Origin: UBA6168 sp041741095
Lineage (GTDB): Bacteria; Bacteroidota; Bacteroidia; Chitinophagales; Saprospiraceae
DNA length: 64,000 bases
Reading direction: 5' to 3'
Assembly: GCA_041741095.1 (NCBI GenBank)
Contig: JBGSKQ010000099.1
Coordinates: 50,027-114,026, forward strand
Of the stretch, positions 43,699-55,100 are shown one piece after another. The notes beneath the pieces are model-generated. The model worked only from the letters and a program-made list of their open reading frames with translations. It made no database searches and had not been told where the DNA came from. Every line of letters begins with the position of its first letter. Within the stretch, counting starts at the first letter, position 1. The translations under genes were made by a program, and so were the position numbers.

Positions 43699-44301
43699 TT
43701 AACGATTGCGGGCCTGCCATCCCGCCAAATCCTTCCTGATTTTGCTCAAAAACTCCGGCGTGATGCCCAAATAGGAAGCGATTTGGGTATTGGGCAGTCG
43801 GTTGGACAGGTGCGGGTATTGCTCCAAAAAATGCAGGTAGCGCTGCTGGGCGGTGGAACTGATGTTTTGCAAAACCCGGTTTTGCAGTTCGATAAATTTG
43901 TTCTCGATGATGACCTTGAAGATGCGGTCGAGTTTGGGGATATTGGTGTACAGAAAATACAAGTCCTGCTGCTCGATTTGGAGGATTTCCGCCGGCTCAA
44001 TGGCCTCGATGCAGAACCCGCTCGGCTTGCCCGCATGGAAGCTGCCGATGTCGGCAATCCAATCGCCCTCGGCAGCGAATTGGACGTTGTGCTCCGTGCC
44101 TTTTTCGTCAATGGCGTACATTCGGAAGCAGCCTTTTACCACGAAGAAATAGTGCTTGCAGGTGAAGCCTTCCTGCAAAATCATTTGCCGCCGCTTGACT
44201 TTTCGCTGGCTGGCCCGGCTGGCAATCATTTCCTGTTCCCCGGTTGTCAGCGGCAGGTATTGCTGGAAATGGGCGATGATGAGTGGGTGCAAGGCGTTCA
44301 T
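43699..44301 (-). CDS. Crp/Fnr family transcriptional regulator
   Basis: The start at 44301 (MNALHPLIIAHF) gives 200 residues, the standard size; the frame extends upstream through the intergenic operator but without homology. Residues 20-130 form the cyclic-nucleotide-binding-like beta barrel (ILQEGFTCKHYFFVVKGCFR, then DIGSFHAGKPSGF). The C-terminal part has a helix-turn-helix (RLPNTQIASYLGITPEFLSK). The Fnr Cys cluster is absent, so it is not an iron-sulfur oxygen sensor. This branch, common in Bacteroidota, probably lost cAMP binding. It is divergent from the broken coxS gene and shares the operator region at 44373. Its C-terminal segment is duplicated at 40422-40690. Confidence 0.88.
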   Translation of the reverse strand: MNALHPLIIAHFQQYLPLTTGEQEMIASRASQRKVKRRQMILQEGFTCKHYFFVVKGCFRMYAIDEKGTEHNVQFAAEGDWIADIGSFHAGKPSGFCIEAIEPAEILQIEQQDLYFLYTNIPKLDRIFKVIIENKFIELQNRVLQNISSTAQQRYLHFLEQYPHLSNRLPNTQIASYLGITPEFLSKIRKDLAGWQARNR

Positions 44302-44372
44302 ATTGCGAAGGTAGCAAACGGAATGGTGGGAACGAGGTACACAGTGGCGGTGGAGACGGCGACATGGTTTAG

Positions 44373-44407
44373 TTTGATTTTCGTAACCTCCCGTTTCTTT
44401 TCCGTAA
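44373..44407 (+). promoter_or_regulatory. Putative AraC-type operator, copy 3
   Basis: TTTGATTTTCGTAA (44373-44386) is identical to copies 1 and 2, and TTTCTTTTCCGTAA (44394-44407) follows at the same 21-base spacing. It lies between the divergent Crp-type gene and the broken coxS gene, about 77 bases before the coxS start. Confidence 0.55.
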
Positions 44408-44483
44408 TTATCTCCCAAAAAAATGGGTGTTTCTTTGCACCAAACCCTTGAACCCATTTCCACAGACCTCAACCATCCCCATC

Positions 44484-44702
44484 ATGGCAAACTTCACACT
44501 CAACATCAACGGCAAACAACAAACGGTGGACGTTGACCCCGCCACGCCCATGCTCTGGCTGCTGCGTGACCACCTCAACCTCGTCGGCACGAAGTACGGC
44601 TGCGGGTGGCCCAGTGCGGCGCCTGCACCATCCACCTCGGCGACGTGGCCATGCGCTCCTGCATGTTGCCTGTTTCGCAGGTCGGCAACTATGCCGTCAC
44701 CA
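44484..44702 (+). pseudogene. coxS-type 2Fe-2S subunit, truncated and frameshifted
   Basis: The frame from ATG 44484 reads ANFTLNINGKQQTVDVDPAT and LNLVGTKYGCG, nearly identical to the intact subunit at 60483. At about 44605 a four-base segment of the intact gene is replaced by three bases, which shifts the frame. The homologous sequence continues in the +1 frame (AQCGACTIHLGDVAMRSC) up to SQVGNYAVTS. The second 2Fe-2S domain (CGYCQAGQ and NICRC) is absent. The match then ends at a junction with large-subunit and histidine-kinase sequence. Confidence 0.88.
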
Positions 44703-45334
44703 GCACACAATGCCCAAGGAATGGTTCAACCCTGCTGTCCAATGCCTTCAAGTTCACCCACGCCGGGGGCAGCGTCAGGGGCGTTTTGAGATTGGAAACC
44801 AGGCACCTTCAATTGGAGGTCAGCGACACGGGCACGGGCATCCATCCCAATGACCTTCCCCATATTTTCGAGCGCTACTTTCAGACCAACCAGTACGATG
44901 CGCCTGCCATGGGCGGCACGGGCATCGGCCTCGCCGTTTGCCAAGATTACGCCCATCTTTTCGGTGGAAAAATAGCGGTGGAAAGCGCCTTGGGCAAGGG
45001 TACGACCTTCCGGGTGGAATTTCCAGTGGCGGTGCTTGATGCCAAAATCGAAGCGGAGGAACTGGAAAACGACAATGCCCAACAGGGTTTTTCTCCTGAA
45101 AACGAAAGCGCAGCCCTCCCGTTGGCGGCAGCCAAAACGGATGTCTCACCCCTGAAACCCACCCTGCTCGTTGTGGAGGACAACCCAGATTTGCAGGACT
45201 ATTTTCAGTTGATTTTGAAAGAAAAATACCAAGTCCTCATCGCTGGAAACGGGCAGGAGGCGTTGGCAGTCATTCAGTCTGGCAGTCCACAGTCCGCAGT
45301 CCGGGTAAAGCTAACGCACAGACTGCAAGACTGA
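44606..45334 (+). CDS. Chimeric ORF: coxS remnant joined to histidine-kinase ATPase and half a receiver
   Basis: The frame opens at GTG 44606 with coxS sequence, then crosses a junction near 44729 into a histidine-kinase catalytic domain. N box LLSNAFKFTHAGG, G1 box VSDTGTGIHPNDLPHIFERY and G2 box GGTGIGLAVC are intact. A linker leads into a receiver domain (LLVVEDNPDLQDYFQLIL) that stops at EALAVIQ followed by palindrome-encoded residues and TGA. The H box and sensor regions are missing. At 44710-44730, 20 of 21 bases match the coxL gene at 61150-61170, although out of frame. The piece looks like a deletion product of a hybrid two-component sensor and is unlikely to signal. Confidence 0.8.
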   Translation: MAQCGACTIHLGDVAMRSCMLPVSQVGNYAVTSTQCPRNGSTLLSNAFKFTHAGGSVRGVLRLETRHLQLEVSDTGTGIHPNDLPHIFERYFQTNQYDAPAMGGTGIGLAVCQDYAHLFGGKIAVESALGKGTTFRVEFPVAVLDAKIEAEELENDNAQQGFSPENESAALPLAAAKTDVSPLKPTLLVVEDNPDLQDYFQLILKEKYQVLIAGNGQEALAVIQSGSPQSAVRVKLTHRLQD

Positions 45335-45345
45335 AGACTGTGGAC
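45275..45345. repeat. Palindrome of CAGTC/GACTG words inserted in the receiver domain
   Basis: CAGTC occurs at 45275, 45283, 45290 and 45297, and the reverse word GACTG at 45321, 45329 and 45336, with GGACT at 45342. AGTCCACAGTC (45284-45294) pairs with GACTGTGGACT (45336-45346). The element falls exactly between the two halves of a receiver domain and introduces the stop at 45334. Confidence 0.8.
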
Positions 45346-45960
45346 TTAATTGTAAGCGACCTCATGATGCCTGTCATGGACGGCTACCAGCTCCTCGAAA
45401 AGCTGAAATCAGATGACGCCACCCGCCACATCCCCGTCATCATGCTCACCGCAAGGGCAGCGGCAAAAGATAGGCTCAAAGCCCTCCGCATTGGCGTGGA
45501 CGACTACCTGACCAAGCCTTTTGAAGAGGAAGAACTGCTGGTGCGGATTGAAAATCTGCTGAAAAACAAAGCTGCCCGGAAAATGGCAGTGCCCGACGAA
45601 ACCGTTGAAGAAAAAGCTGAGGTCGTCCTACCTGGTGCCGACCAGGCTTGGCTGGAAAATTTTGAAAAACACGTCCGGGGAAACCTTGCAAGCGATTTAC
45701 TCACTATCCCTCAGATTGCCCACCGTTTTGCCATGAGTGAATCCACACTGCTCCGCCAGTTGAAGCGGCTGGCAGGGCTTACCCCCATCCAGTATTTGCA
45801 AGAAATGCGGCTTGACCAGGCCCGTCATTTGCTGGAAAACCGCCGGTTTGATTCCATCTCAAAAGTAGCCGTCGAGGTCGGATACAGCGACGCCCGCTCT
45901 TTTTCCCGGAGTTTCAGCAAGCGCTTCGGAAAATCGCCCTCTGAGTATTTAAACGATTGA
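45340..45960 (+). CDS. Response-regulator C-terminal half with AraC-type DNA-binding domain
   Basis: The frame can start at GTG 45340 and begins at VDLIVSDLMMPVMDGYQLLE, containing the phosphoacceptor Asp but lacking the first two receiver strands and their acidic pocket, which lie in the preceding frame. The receiver continues through VIMLTARAAAKDRLKALRIG and DDYLTKPF. Residues 110-206 are an AraC HTH: LTIPQIAHRFAMSESTLLRQ and SISKVAVEVGYSDARSFSRS. Together with the upstream frame this is the output end of a Bacteroidota hybrid two-component system. If expressed, it may act as an unphosphorylated DNA-binding protein. TGACGGA direct repeats directly downstream are candidate sites. Confidence 0.8.
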   Translation: MDLIVSDLMMPVMDGYQLLEKLKSDDATRHIPVIMLTARAAAKDRLKALRIGVDDYLTKPFEEEELLVRIENLLKNKAARKMAVPDETVEEKAEVVLPGADQAWLENFEKHVRGNLASDLLTIPQIAHRFAMSESTLLRQLKRLAGLTPIQYLQEMRLDQARHLLENRRFDSISKVAVEVGYSDARSFSRSFSKRFGKSPSEYLND

Positions 45961-45983
45961 TTTTCAATAGTTTTATTCCCTCC

Positions 45984-46046
45984 TGACGGATTTCGCCACT
46001 TTTCTTTTCCTTTCATTTTGACGGATAATGCTACCAAGTTGACGGA
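45984..46046 (+). promoter_or_regulatory. TGACGGA direct repeats upstream of the giant metalloprotease gene
   Basis: TGACGGA occurs at 45984, 46019 and 46040; the last two are 21 bases apart. The first two copies extend to TGACGGAT-x3-GC-x-AC. They lie in the 164-base gap between the AraC-type regulator and the 3253-residue protein gene, as expected for an activator site. Confidence 0.5.
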
Positions 46047-46124
46047 ATTAACCCATATCCGCCGCTCACCTTTGTCCGTCCCCACAAAGAGACAATCCTG
46101 TATCTCCTTCAAAAAAATTCAAAC

Positions 46125-49100
46125 ATGAAAACTCATTCTTCCACTTCCCGCTTTTTCCGGCAATTGCTCGCCGCCTGCCTTGCACTGACCTGCTCCGGCA
46201 GCTTGCAGGCGCAAAAAGCCGAAGCGCCCAACGCCTCGGTCACCGTGCCGATTGACCTGCCAGCCATCACGGCTGCACTCATCGATGCCCCGCACGAAGG
46301 CTCGGCGAAAGCCAAGTCCAAACTACTGACCCTCGCCCTGCCCATGCCCGACGGGGGCGAGCGGGCTTTTATCGTAGAAGAAAATGACGTGATTTCTGGC
46401 GAGTTCGCCAAGGAATTTCCCGAACTAAAAACTTACTCCATGCGGGCGGCGGACGACCCGACCGTGCATGGCAGGCTGACCGTTTCGCCAGCCGGGGTGC
46501 GTTCTTCCGTTTTTGCAAAAGAGGGGTGGGTTGAAATCTCCCCGGTGGACGTGAACGACCCGGTGCTGCACAAAATACGCTTGTTGAAAGACGGGAGCGA
46601 AAGTTTCAGGTGCGGCGCTTCGGGTGAGGTGGTTTCCGTGAATATGCAGGAAAACATGATGATGGCGACCACCCCCTGGTCGAACGGCGCCACAAAAAGG
46701 ACGCTCCGCATGGCTATCGTGGCGACTTTTCATTACTACGAAGCCAATGGTTCCAGCATCAGCGCAACGCAGGCGGCGCTGGCGGCGGTGGTCAATAACC
46801 TGTCCGCCATTTACGAGCGGGAATTGGCAATGACGTTTACCATCAGCCCGCCACCATTTATTTATACCAACACGAACGCACCCTATCCCTTTTTCGCATT
46901 CCCCGAAAATCAACGGACTGTCCGCTCAGGGCAGGCGGTCGGCGTGAAATTTCCCGACCCTTCCAAATATGACGTCGGGCACGTTTTCCATGGCGGCACC
47001 TATAACATTCAGAACTGGGGCGGCGGCGGCGCTTGTACTTCCTGTTTGTGCGATGACGCCGAAACGCCTGGATACTCGCCGGGGCGCAGGAAAGGGGAAG
47101 GGTTCTCCATGCTCGTAGGGAACGACCCTCCCCAGGAATTGACCATTTTAGCCCATGAAATCGGGCACATGTTCGGGATGCCGCATACCTGGAGCGGCTT
47201 CTGTTCCCAACCAGGCGGCAATCAGTTGGGCGACGCCTACGAGATTGGCTCCGGCGTCACCATTTTGAGCTACAACAATGTTTGTTACCAGCAAAACTCG
47301 AACGTCGGCGGCGGCTATCCGGTTGCCAACAACTATTTCCACCACGCCAGTCTCAACGGTGCGGTGACCTACGTTTCCGACAAACCGACCTGCGGCGTGT
47401 TAAGCCCCTCCGGCAACACGCCCCCGGTGGTGGACGCCACGCCTTGCGCCGCCGTTTACAATTTGCCAAAAGGAACCCCTTTCCGGCTGACCGCCTCCGG
47501 CACGGATGCCAACAGCGACCCCATTTACTACTGTTGGGAACAGTACGACAAAGCCACCTTGAGCAACGGCGCTCAGGGCAAATTGGGCGCACAGGCAGCG
47601 TCCCACACGCTGACGCCTTTGTTCCGAAGCTATCCGCCCACGACCGACCCCAGCCGCACTTTTCCGCACATGAGTTTAGTGGCGGCGAACAACTACGCTT
47701 CCAATTTCGAGCCGCTGCCCACCGTCGCCCGGACGATAAAATTCCGCCTGACCGGGCGGGATTTCAGGGCAGGGGCAGGCGGCATTCACTACGACACCTT
47801 GAACGTGGCGGTCAGTGCGCAGGGTCCGTTCAAGGTGACTGCTCCAACGAATACGAGCCTCACGCTGGCGGCAGGCGCTTCGACCACCGTTACCTGGGAC
47901 CTGAATGGGTTCAGCTATTCCGGCGCTTTGAACATCAAAATGTCCACTGACGGCGGTTTGACCTTTCCTTATACGCTCGTCACTTCCACACCCAACGACG
48001 GCTCGCAGTCGGTGACCATCCCTTCGACGGCGCCCGGCACGACCACCGCCAAAATCTTGGTGGAAAGCGCCCAGTACGCTTGCTTTTCCTTTTTCGATGT
48101 GTCAGACAATAACTTCACGATTACCAACGCAGGGTGCACCCCGGCGGCGCACAACCTCTGCAACGTGTCGCCCGTGACGGCGGCGTCGGGCAATTCAGCG
48201 CTGAATTTGAACTCGCCGACGGTGATTTACGGGCAGCCTGTGACCTCCATTTCGATGACGACGAGCGGGACGGCTCAAACAGGGGTGAACCAGACAGCGC
48301 CCATCGGCAACTCCACCGCTTGCACGGCGCTGAACTACAACCGGGCATTTACCAGCAAAAAATTCATGGTGGATAAAGCGGGGGTCTATAAGTTCGACAT
48401 CACAGGTTTTAGCAACGAAATGTTCTCGATTTATACCGCCCCATTCACCAGCGGAACCCCCTGCGCCAATTTTATTGGGTCGAATTCACATGCGGCGCCC
48501 GGCGGCGGCGCTGGTTTTGGCGTTCCTTTGGAAATGACCCTGAATGCCTGCACGGAATACGAAATCGTGCTTTGGACGGGCAGCGCAACCACCAAAACCA
48601 TCACTATTACCCCCGCTTCCGGCGGCAATTTTTACCTCGACAGCACCCCGCCCGCCGGCTACACCCAAACCTACATCGCCGTCAACCCCGCCACCAGCGT
48701 CATTGTGGCGTTGAGCGGCACCGCCAATTTCACCAGCTTGGGCGAAGGCAGCTTCCTTATGTATGGCGGACATTACGTCAATTCGGGCAACCCCGCCACC
48801 TGGGTCGGGCAGTCCTTGTCGGCGGTGCTGGCGGCAAACTGCGTGACGTTCAGCAACAACAGCAGACCCCTGACCGTGCAGCCCGGTGCCAGCACCCCGC
48901 CCAGCCTCGCTATCAGCGGCAACCCCTCCGCCAACGAGGGCAACAGCGTCAATGGCAACTTCACTTTCACCGTCGCCCGTTCGGGCAATTTAGCCAACCA
49001 GTCCACTGCCAACTGGGCAGTGACCGGCTCCGCCCCCAATCCAGCCAACGCTGCGGACTTCCCCGGCGGCGCTTTTCCCAGCGGCACGGTCACCTTCCCG

Positions 49101-52100
49101 GCGGGGTCCGCCTCGCAAACCATCACCGTTTCCGCCCAGGCAGATGCCAGCGACGAGCCAAATGAAAACTTTACCGTCACCCTATCCGCCCCTGCCAATG
49201 CCACCATCGGCACGGCGGCAGCGAGCGGCAGCATCCTCGACGACGACCCCCTCACCAGCGCCTGCTCCGGCTCCTACGGAGCGGCGGCGCACACGGGCGG
49301 CACTTGCGCCGCCCCCGACCAGGGCATTGGACAGGTAACCTTTGCGGGCATTAACCAGGGTTCCAACTGCGCCACCTCGCTGCCAGCCGGTTACACCGAT
49401 TACACCGGCTCCGGCGGCGCCACCGTGAGCAAGGGCTGCGCCTACTCCTTGCAAGTGCTCGTCGGCAACATGAAACCGGGCGACCAGGTGCATGCTTATT
49501 TTGACTGGAACGCCGACGGCGATTTCAGCGACGCGGGCGAAGACATTACCCTGACGGGCAGCGGCATTATTTTTTCCAAAAACGTTACCGTACCGGGCAA
49601 TGCCGCCATGGGTTCTACCCGGATGCGGGTGCGGGTGTTCGCAGCGGGCGTCACGCCTGCGCCCACCGGCTCGGTGGTAAAAGGCGAGGCAGAAGACTAT
49701 TGCGTGAGCATCGGTGCAACGGGCGTCAGCATCAGTTCGAGCGCCGCCTCGAAGGATGAGGGCAACAGCGGAACCACCGCTTTCACGTTCAGCGTCAGCC
49801 GTTCATGCCCTTCCACGGTCGCTACTACCCTGAACTGGCAGGTGACGGGCAGCGGCACGAACCCCGCCGCCGCTGCCGACTTTCCGGGGGGTGTTTTCCC
49901 CGGCGGCTCGATTACTTTTCCGGCAGGTTCTACTTCCTCGCAAACACTCACGGTGAACGTAAACGGCGACACCAACGGCGAGCCGGATGAGCAATTTACC
50001 GTCACCCTGTCGCCCCAGGACAATGCCTCCATTGATATTGGCAGCGCCACCGGCACCATCAAAAACGACGACGGCATCAACGTCTGGGTTTCAGGCAGCC
50101 CCAGCCTGAACGAGGGCAACAGCGGCACGACGGCATTCACTTTTACGGTGAACCGAAATATGTTCAACGGCACGGCGACGACGGTGAATTGGGCGGTGAC
50201 GGGCACCAGCTCGAACCCCGCTAGCGCCAGCGATTTCAACAACAGCGTTTTGCCGAGCGGCACGGTGACTTTCCCTGCCAGCAGCGGCTTGGCGCAAAGC
50301 ATCAGCGTGAACGTGAAAGGCGACACCGGTGTGGAGCAAAACGAAGGTTTCACCGTCACCCTGAGCAGCCCGACCAATGGAACCGTCACGACGGCAACGG
50401 CGAGCGGAACCATCCTGAACGACGACGCCGGGACTCCGCCGACCATTGCCATCAGCGGCAGCCCCTCGCTCAACGAAGGCAACGCCGGCAATACGGCTTT
50501 CACCTTCACCGCCACCCGTTCGGGCAGCACGACCAATGCTTCGAGCGCTTCGTGGGCAGTGACGGGCAGCGGCACTAACTCTGCCAATGCCACCGATTTT
50601 GCAGGCGGAACATTGCCTTCGGGCACGGTCACCTTCCCGGCAGGTTCATCCGCTACGCAAAGCATCACCGTGAACGTGAACGGCGACGCAACCATCGAAC
50701 AGGACGAAACCTTCACCGTCAACCTCTCAAACCCGACCAACGCCACCATCACCACGGCGACGGCGGACGGAACCATCCTCGGCGACGACGGCTACTGCAC
50801 GGCGGGGACGGTCGGCGGCAATACATTTGAGAATATTTCCGACGTCGTGTTCAACACCATCAACAACCACTCGACCGGTCAGACGGGCTACGAAAATTTC
50901 ACCACCATTCCCACGACGGTGACGCAGGGTGCGACCTACGGTTTCACGGCGACTATCGCAGGTGGGGGAGCGGATGAAGAAATCATCGTGTGGATTGACT
51001 ACAACCAAGACTTTGATTTTGCCGACCCCGGCGAGGAGGTTTTCAATTCGGCTATCGGCACGGGTCCATTCAACAGCAATATCACCATTCCTGGGGGCGC
51101 CACGACGGGCGCTACGAGGATGCGGGTCAGGTTGAATGATACGGGCAATGTGCCTATGAACAGCACACCCTGCGGCAACTCCCTATTTGGGCAGGTCGAA
51201 GATTACACCATCAACGTCATTGCGAGTGTGCCGAGCCTCGCCATCAGTGGCAGCCCTTCGTTGACCGAGGGCAACGCAGGCACGAAGTCTTTCAATTTCA
51301 CCGTCACCCGCACGGGCAATTTGACGAATGCCTCCAGCGTCACGGCGACAGCGAGCGGTTCCGGCGGCAATCCAGCCGTTGCCGCTGACTTTGTGGGGGG
51401 CATTTTCCTGAATGGCACCGTTAATTTTTCGGCAGGTTCTGCCACGCAGACCGTCACCGTGGACGTGACCGGCGACCTCACAGTCGAGCCGAACGAAGGT
51501 TTCACCGTCACCTTGTCTGCCCCTACGAATGCCACCATCGGCACGGCGGCGGCGAGCGGCACCATCCAAAACGACGACGTGGCGGGAACGCCTGACATCG
51601 CCATCCAACCCGGTCCGACCGTAAACGAAGGCAATGCAGGCACGACGGCTTTTAATTTCACGGTGGTCAGAACGGGCAGCACAACCAACCAGACGACGGT
51701 GCAATGGCACGTCAAGCCCGTAGTTGGCAACAGCGCCAATGCAGGGGATTTTGTCGGAGGCGCTTTCCCAAGCGGGACGGTGACCTTCCCGGCAGGCTCT
51801 GCGGCAAACCAGACAGTCACGGTCAACGTGGCGGGCGATACGGAAATCGAGGCAACTGAACTCTTTAACGTTGACTTGTCCAACGCCGTCAATGGCAACA
51901 TAACCACCATATCTGGGACGGCTTCCATCACCAACGACGACACCCCCGGCAGCGGTTGCTCGGCGCAATATTCGTCCGTTGGCACGGTGGACGGCTGCCA
52001 GACGACCGGGCAGTTCATCAGCAACGTCAGTTTCAACACCATCAGCAACGCCTCGACCTGCGCCAATTCCGGCAATGCGGGTTATACCAATTACACCGGC

Positions 52101-55100
52101 GTCAGTACCTCCGTCAACCGCAGCGCTACTTACCCCATCACGGTGGCGCTGGGCGTCAGCACCTTTACTTTTGAGGAGGTGAAAGTGTGGTTCGACTGGA
52201 ATGCGGACGCTGATTTTGCGGACGCCGGGGAGGAGTTTGAGCTGTCGGCAGGCTCAGGTAATTTTACGGGAAACATCGCCGTGCCGGTTGGCGCTGCGTT
52301 GGGTGCTGCCCGCATGAGGGTGCGGCTCACGCTTTACACAGCGCCCACGCATTCCGGCATTCAATTCATCTCTGAAACGGAGGATTACTGCATCACCGTC
52401 CTCGCCGCTTGCACGTCGCCGACGGTGAATGCCCCGACCGTGACGCAGCCGACCTGCTCGGTGGCAACGGGCAGCATCGTGGTGAACACGGGCGGCGGTA
52501 CGCTCGATTACAGCATCAACAACGGCGCAAGCTGGCAGGCTTCCGCCACCTTCAACAACCTGCCTCCCGGCAATTACAACATCAAAGTCAGGCAACAGGC
52601 AAGCCCCGTTTGCACGACGGCTTATGCCAGCAACCCCGTCGTACTGACAGCGGCATCGGGCTGTGGTACGGCGCTCGAATTCAACCCCGGCGCTCCAACA
52701 GATTACGTCGTTTGCGGCAATATCCTGACCTCGTGTTACACCAAAGAAGCCTGGGTGAACATGGTGCCTGCCAACGGGCAGAACAACAATATCATTTCCG
52801 GCGGGGCTGCTGCTCCTCATGCCTTTTGGGTGCCTTCCGGACCAGGGTATAAAGTTTCAGCCGGGCACAATGGGAACTACACCTACGTGCAAGACCCGAA
52901 CCCCATCCCGACCGGCTGGCAGCATTACGCCGTTACCTACAATTCCACGACACAGGTGATGCAATTGTTTAAAAATGGTGTGCAGGTGGACGAGGCGTTC
53001 AACGTCCCTGCGGCAACAGGCAGCAACCTGGTGCAAATAGGTGCTTTCGATACCGGGAGTGGCTTCGATGGCTTGATAGACGAAGTGCGCATCTGGAACT
53101 TCGCACGTGCCGGGTCTGACATCTTTTACGATAAGGACGTGAAACTGAGCGGCAAGGAAGCAGGCTTGGTTGCCTACTACGACTTCGAGCAGGGCGCTCC
53201 GAACGGCAGCAATGCGGGCTTGACCACTTTATACGACAAGGCACTGCCCGCCAACAATGGCACATTGACCAACTTCGCCCTGACGGGCACAAGCTCCAAT
53301 TGGTCGCAACCGGGAGCGCCCGTTTCGAGCGATGCAATTAGCGCACTCGCTATTTATAGTGTGGATGTGCCAAAAGCCATCTCCAATGTGGGAACGCCCA
53401 CCGTTACCTCTACGCTGGATTTTCCAAATGCAGGGACGATTTCGGATATCGAAGTGGTCAATCTCGACATTGACCATACTTACATCGGTGATTTAAGGGT
53501 TAAACTGAAAAGCCCTTCTGGCACCGAGCGGATTTTGCTGAGCCAGATTTGCGGCAACTTTGTCAACATCCTGCTCGATTTGGACGACGAAAGCGCTAAT
53601 GCTTACCCCCCCACTCCCTGCCCGCCCAACGGCGGCAATTACCAGCCCAACCAGACGCTCGCCGCCTTCGACGGCGAAAACGCACAGGGCACTTGGACGC
53701 TAACCATCGAGGATTTGGCGGACGCTGACGGCGGTACTTTGCAAAACTGGGGCTTGAGCATTGATTACACCTCCTGCGCCACACCTGTCATCAATGCGCC
53801 CACCGTCACCCAGACCTCCTGCTCCGTTTCCACCGGCAGCATTGTCGTGAACGCCGCTTGCAGCGGCACTTTGGAATACAGCGTGAACAACGGCTCGACC
53901 TGGCAGTCGTCTGCCACCTTCGCCAACTTGGTGCCTGGCTCGTACAACGTCAAAGTGCGCCTGCTCGACAGCCCGTTCTGCACGGCAAGCTACGCCAGCA
54001 ACCCCGTCGTAATTGACCCCGTGCCTGCACCGCCAACGCTCAACAGCGTGATGTCCACGCAGCCTACCTGCACCACCCCGACGGGCAGCATCGTGGTGGA
54101 TGCCGTTGGCGGCATCGTGCAGACGAGCACCCCGCCAACTGCTTTGGAGTACAGCAAGGACAACGGCTCGACCTGGCAAACGTCGAACACCTTCAGCGGC
54201 TTGGCAGCAGGCAGTTACACCATCAAGGTGCGCCTGCAAGACAGCCCCGCCTGCTCGACGACCTACGCCTCCAACCCCATCGTGCTGGTCGCTGCCACGA
54301 ACTGCAACCCCGCCAAATCGCTTGACTTCGACGGCACGAACGACTACGTCGCCCTGCCCGCCAACCTGACGGCTTCGCTGACGAATTTCACCTTCGAGGC
54401 TTGGGTGTATTGGGACGGGTCAAATAACTGGCAACAGATTTTTGACTTCGGCAACAGCACCACCGTTTACATGCAGCTCACGCCAAGCTCCGGCGGCAAC
54501 GCCAATAAACCGGCGTTTGCCATCAACAACGGCGGCGGGGAGCAGGTGATTAATTCCTCCGTCAGCGCCATTCCCAATCAATGGCAGCACTACGCCGTCG
54601 TGCTGGATGATGCAGCAAATACGGGCGTTTTGTACATAGACGGCGTTCAGGTTGGCAGCAATACTGCCATCACTTTGACGCCTGCTGCCTTGGGCAATCT
54701 GGCGAACACCTGGCTGGGGCGCTCGCAATTCGGTGGCGACCCCTATTTCAACGGCAAAATGGACGACGTGCGGATTTGGAATTTTGCCAAAACCTCGCAG
54801 CAAGTGCAGTGCGAAATGGACGAAACGCTGGTCGGCAACGAGCCGGGCTTGGTGGCTCACTACCACTTCGACCAGGGCTTCGCCGACGGCGGCAATGCCG
54901 GCGTGGATGCACTGAACGATTTGAGCGCCAACGGCAACGACGGCACCTTGACCAACTTCGCCCTGGACGGCGCAGGCTCTAACTGGTCGGCAGCGAGCGG
55001 CAGCGGCAAGGTGCTTGATTTTGCCACAAACGACTACGTGACGGGAATGAACGCCTCGTTGCCCCTCGGCAATGCGGTGAGAACGATTGAGTTGTGGATG

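Noticed and set aside
44302..44472. N-terminal extension of the Crp-type regulator
   Set aside because: The extension has no homology to the family and would run through the shared operator region.
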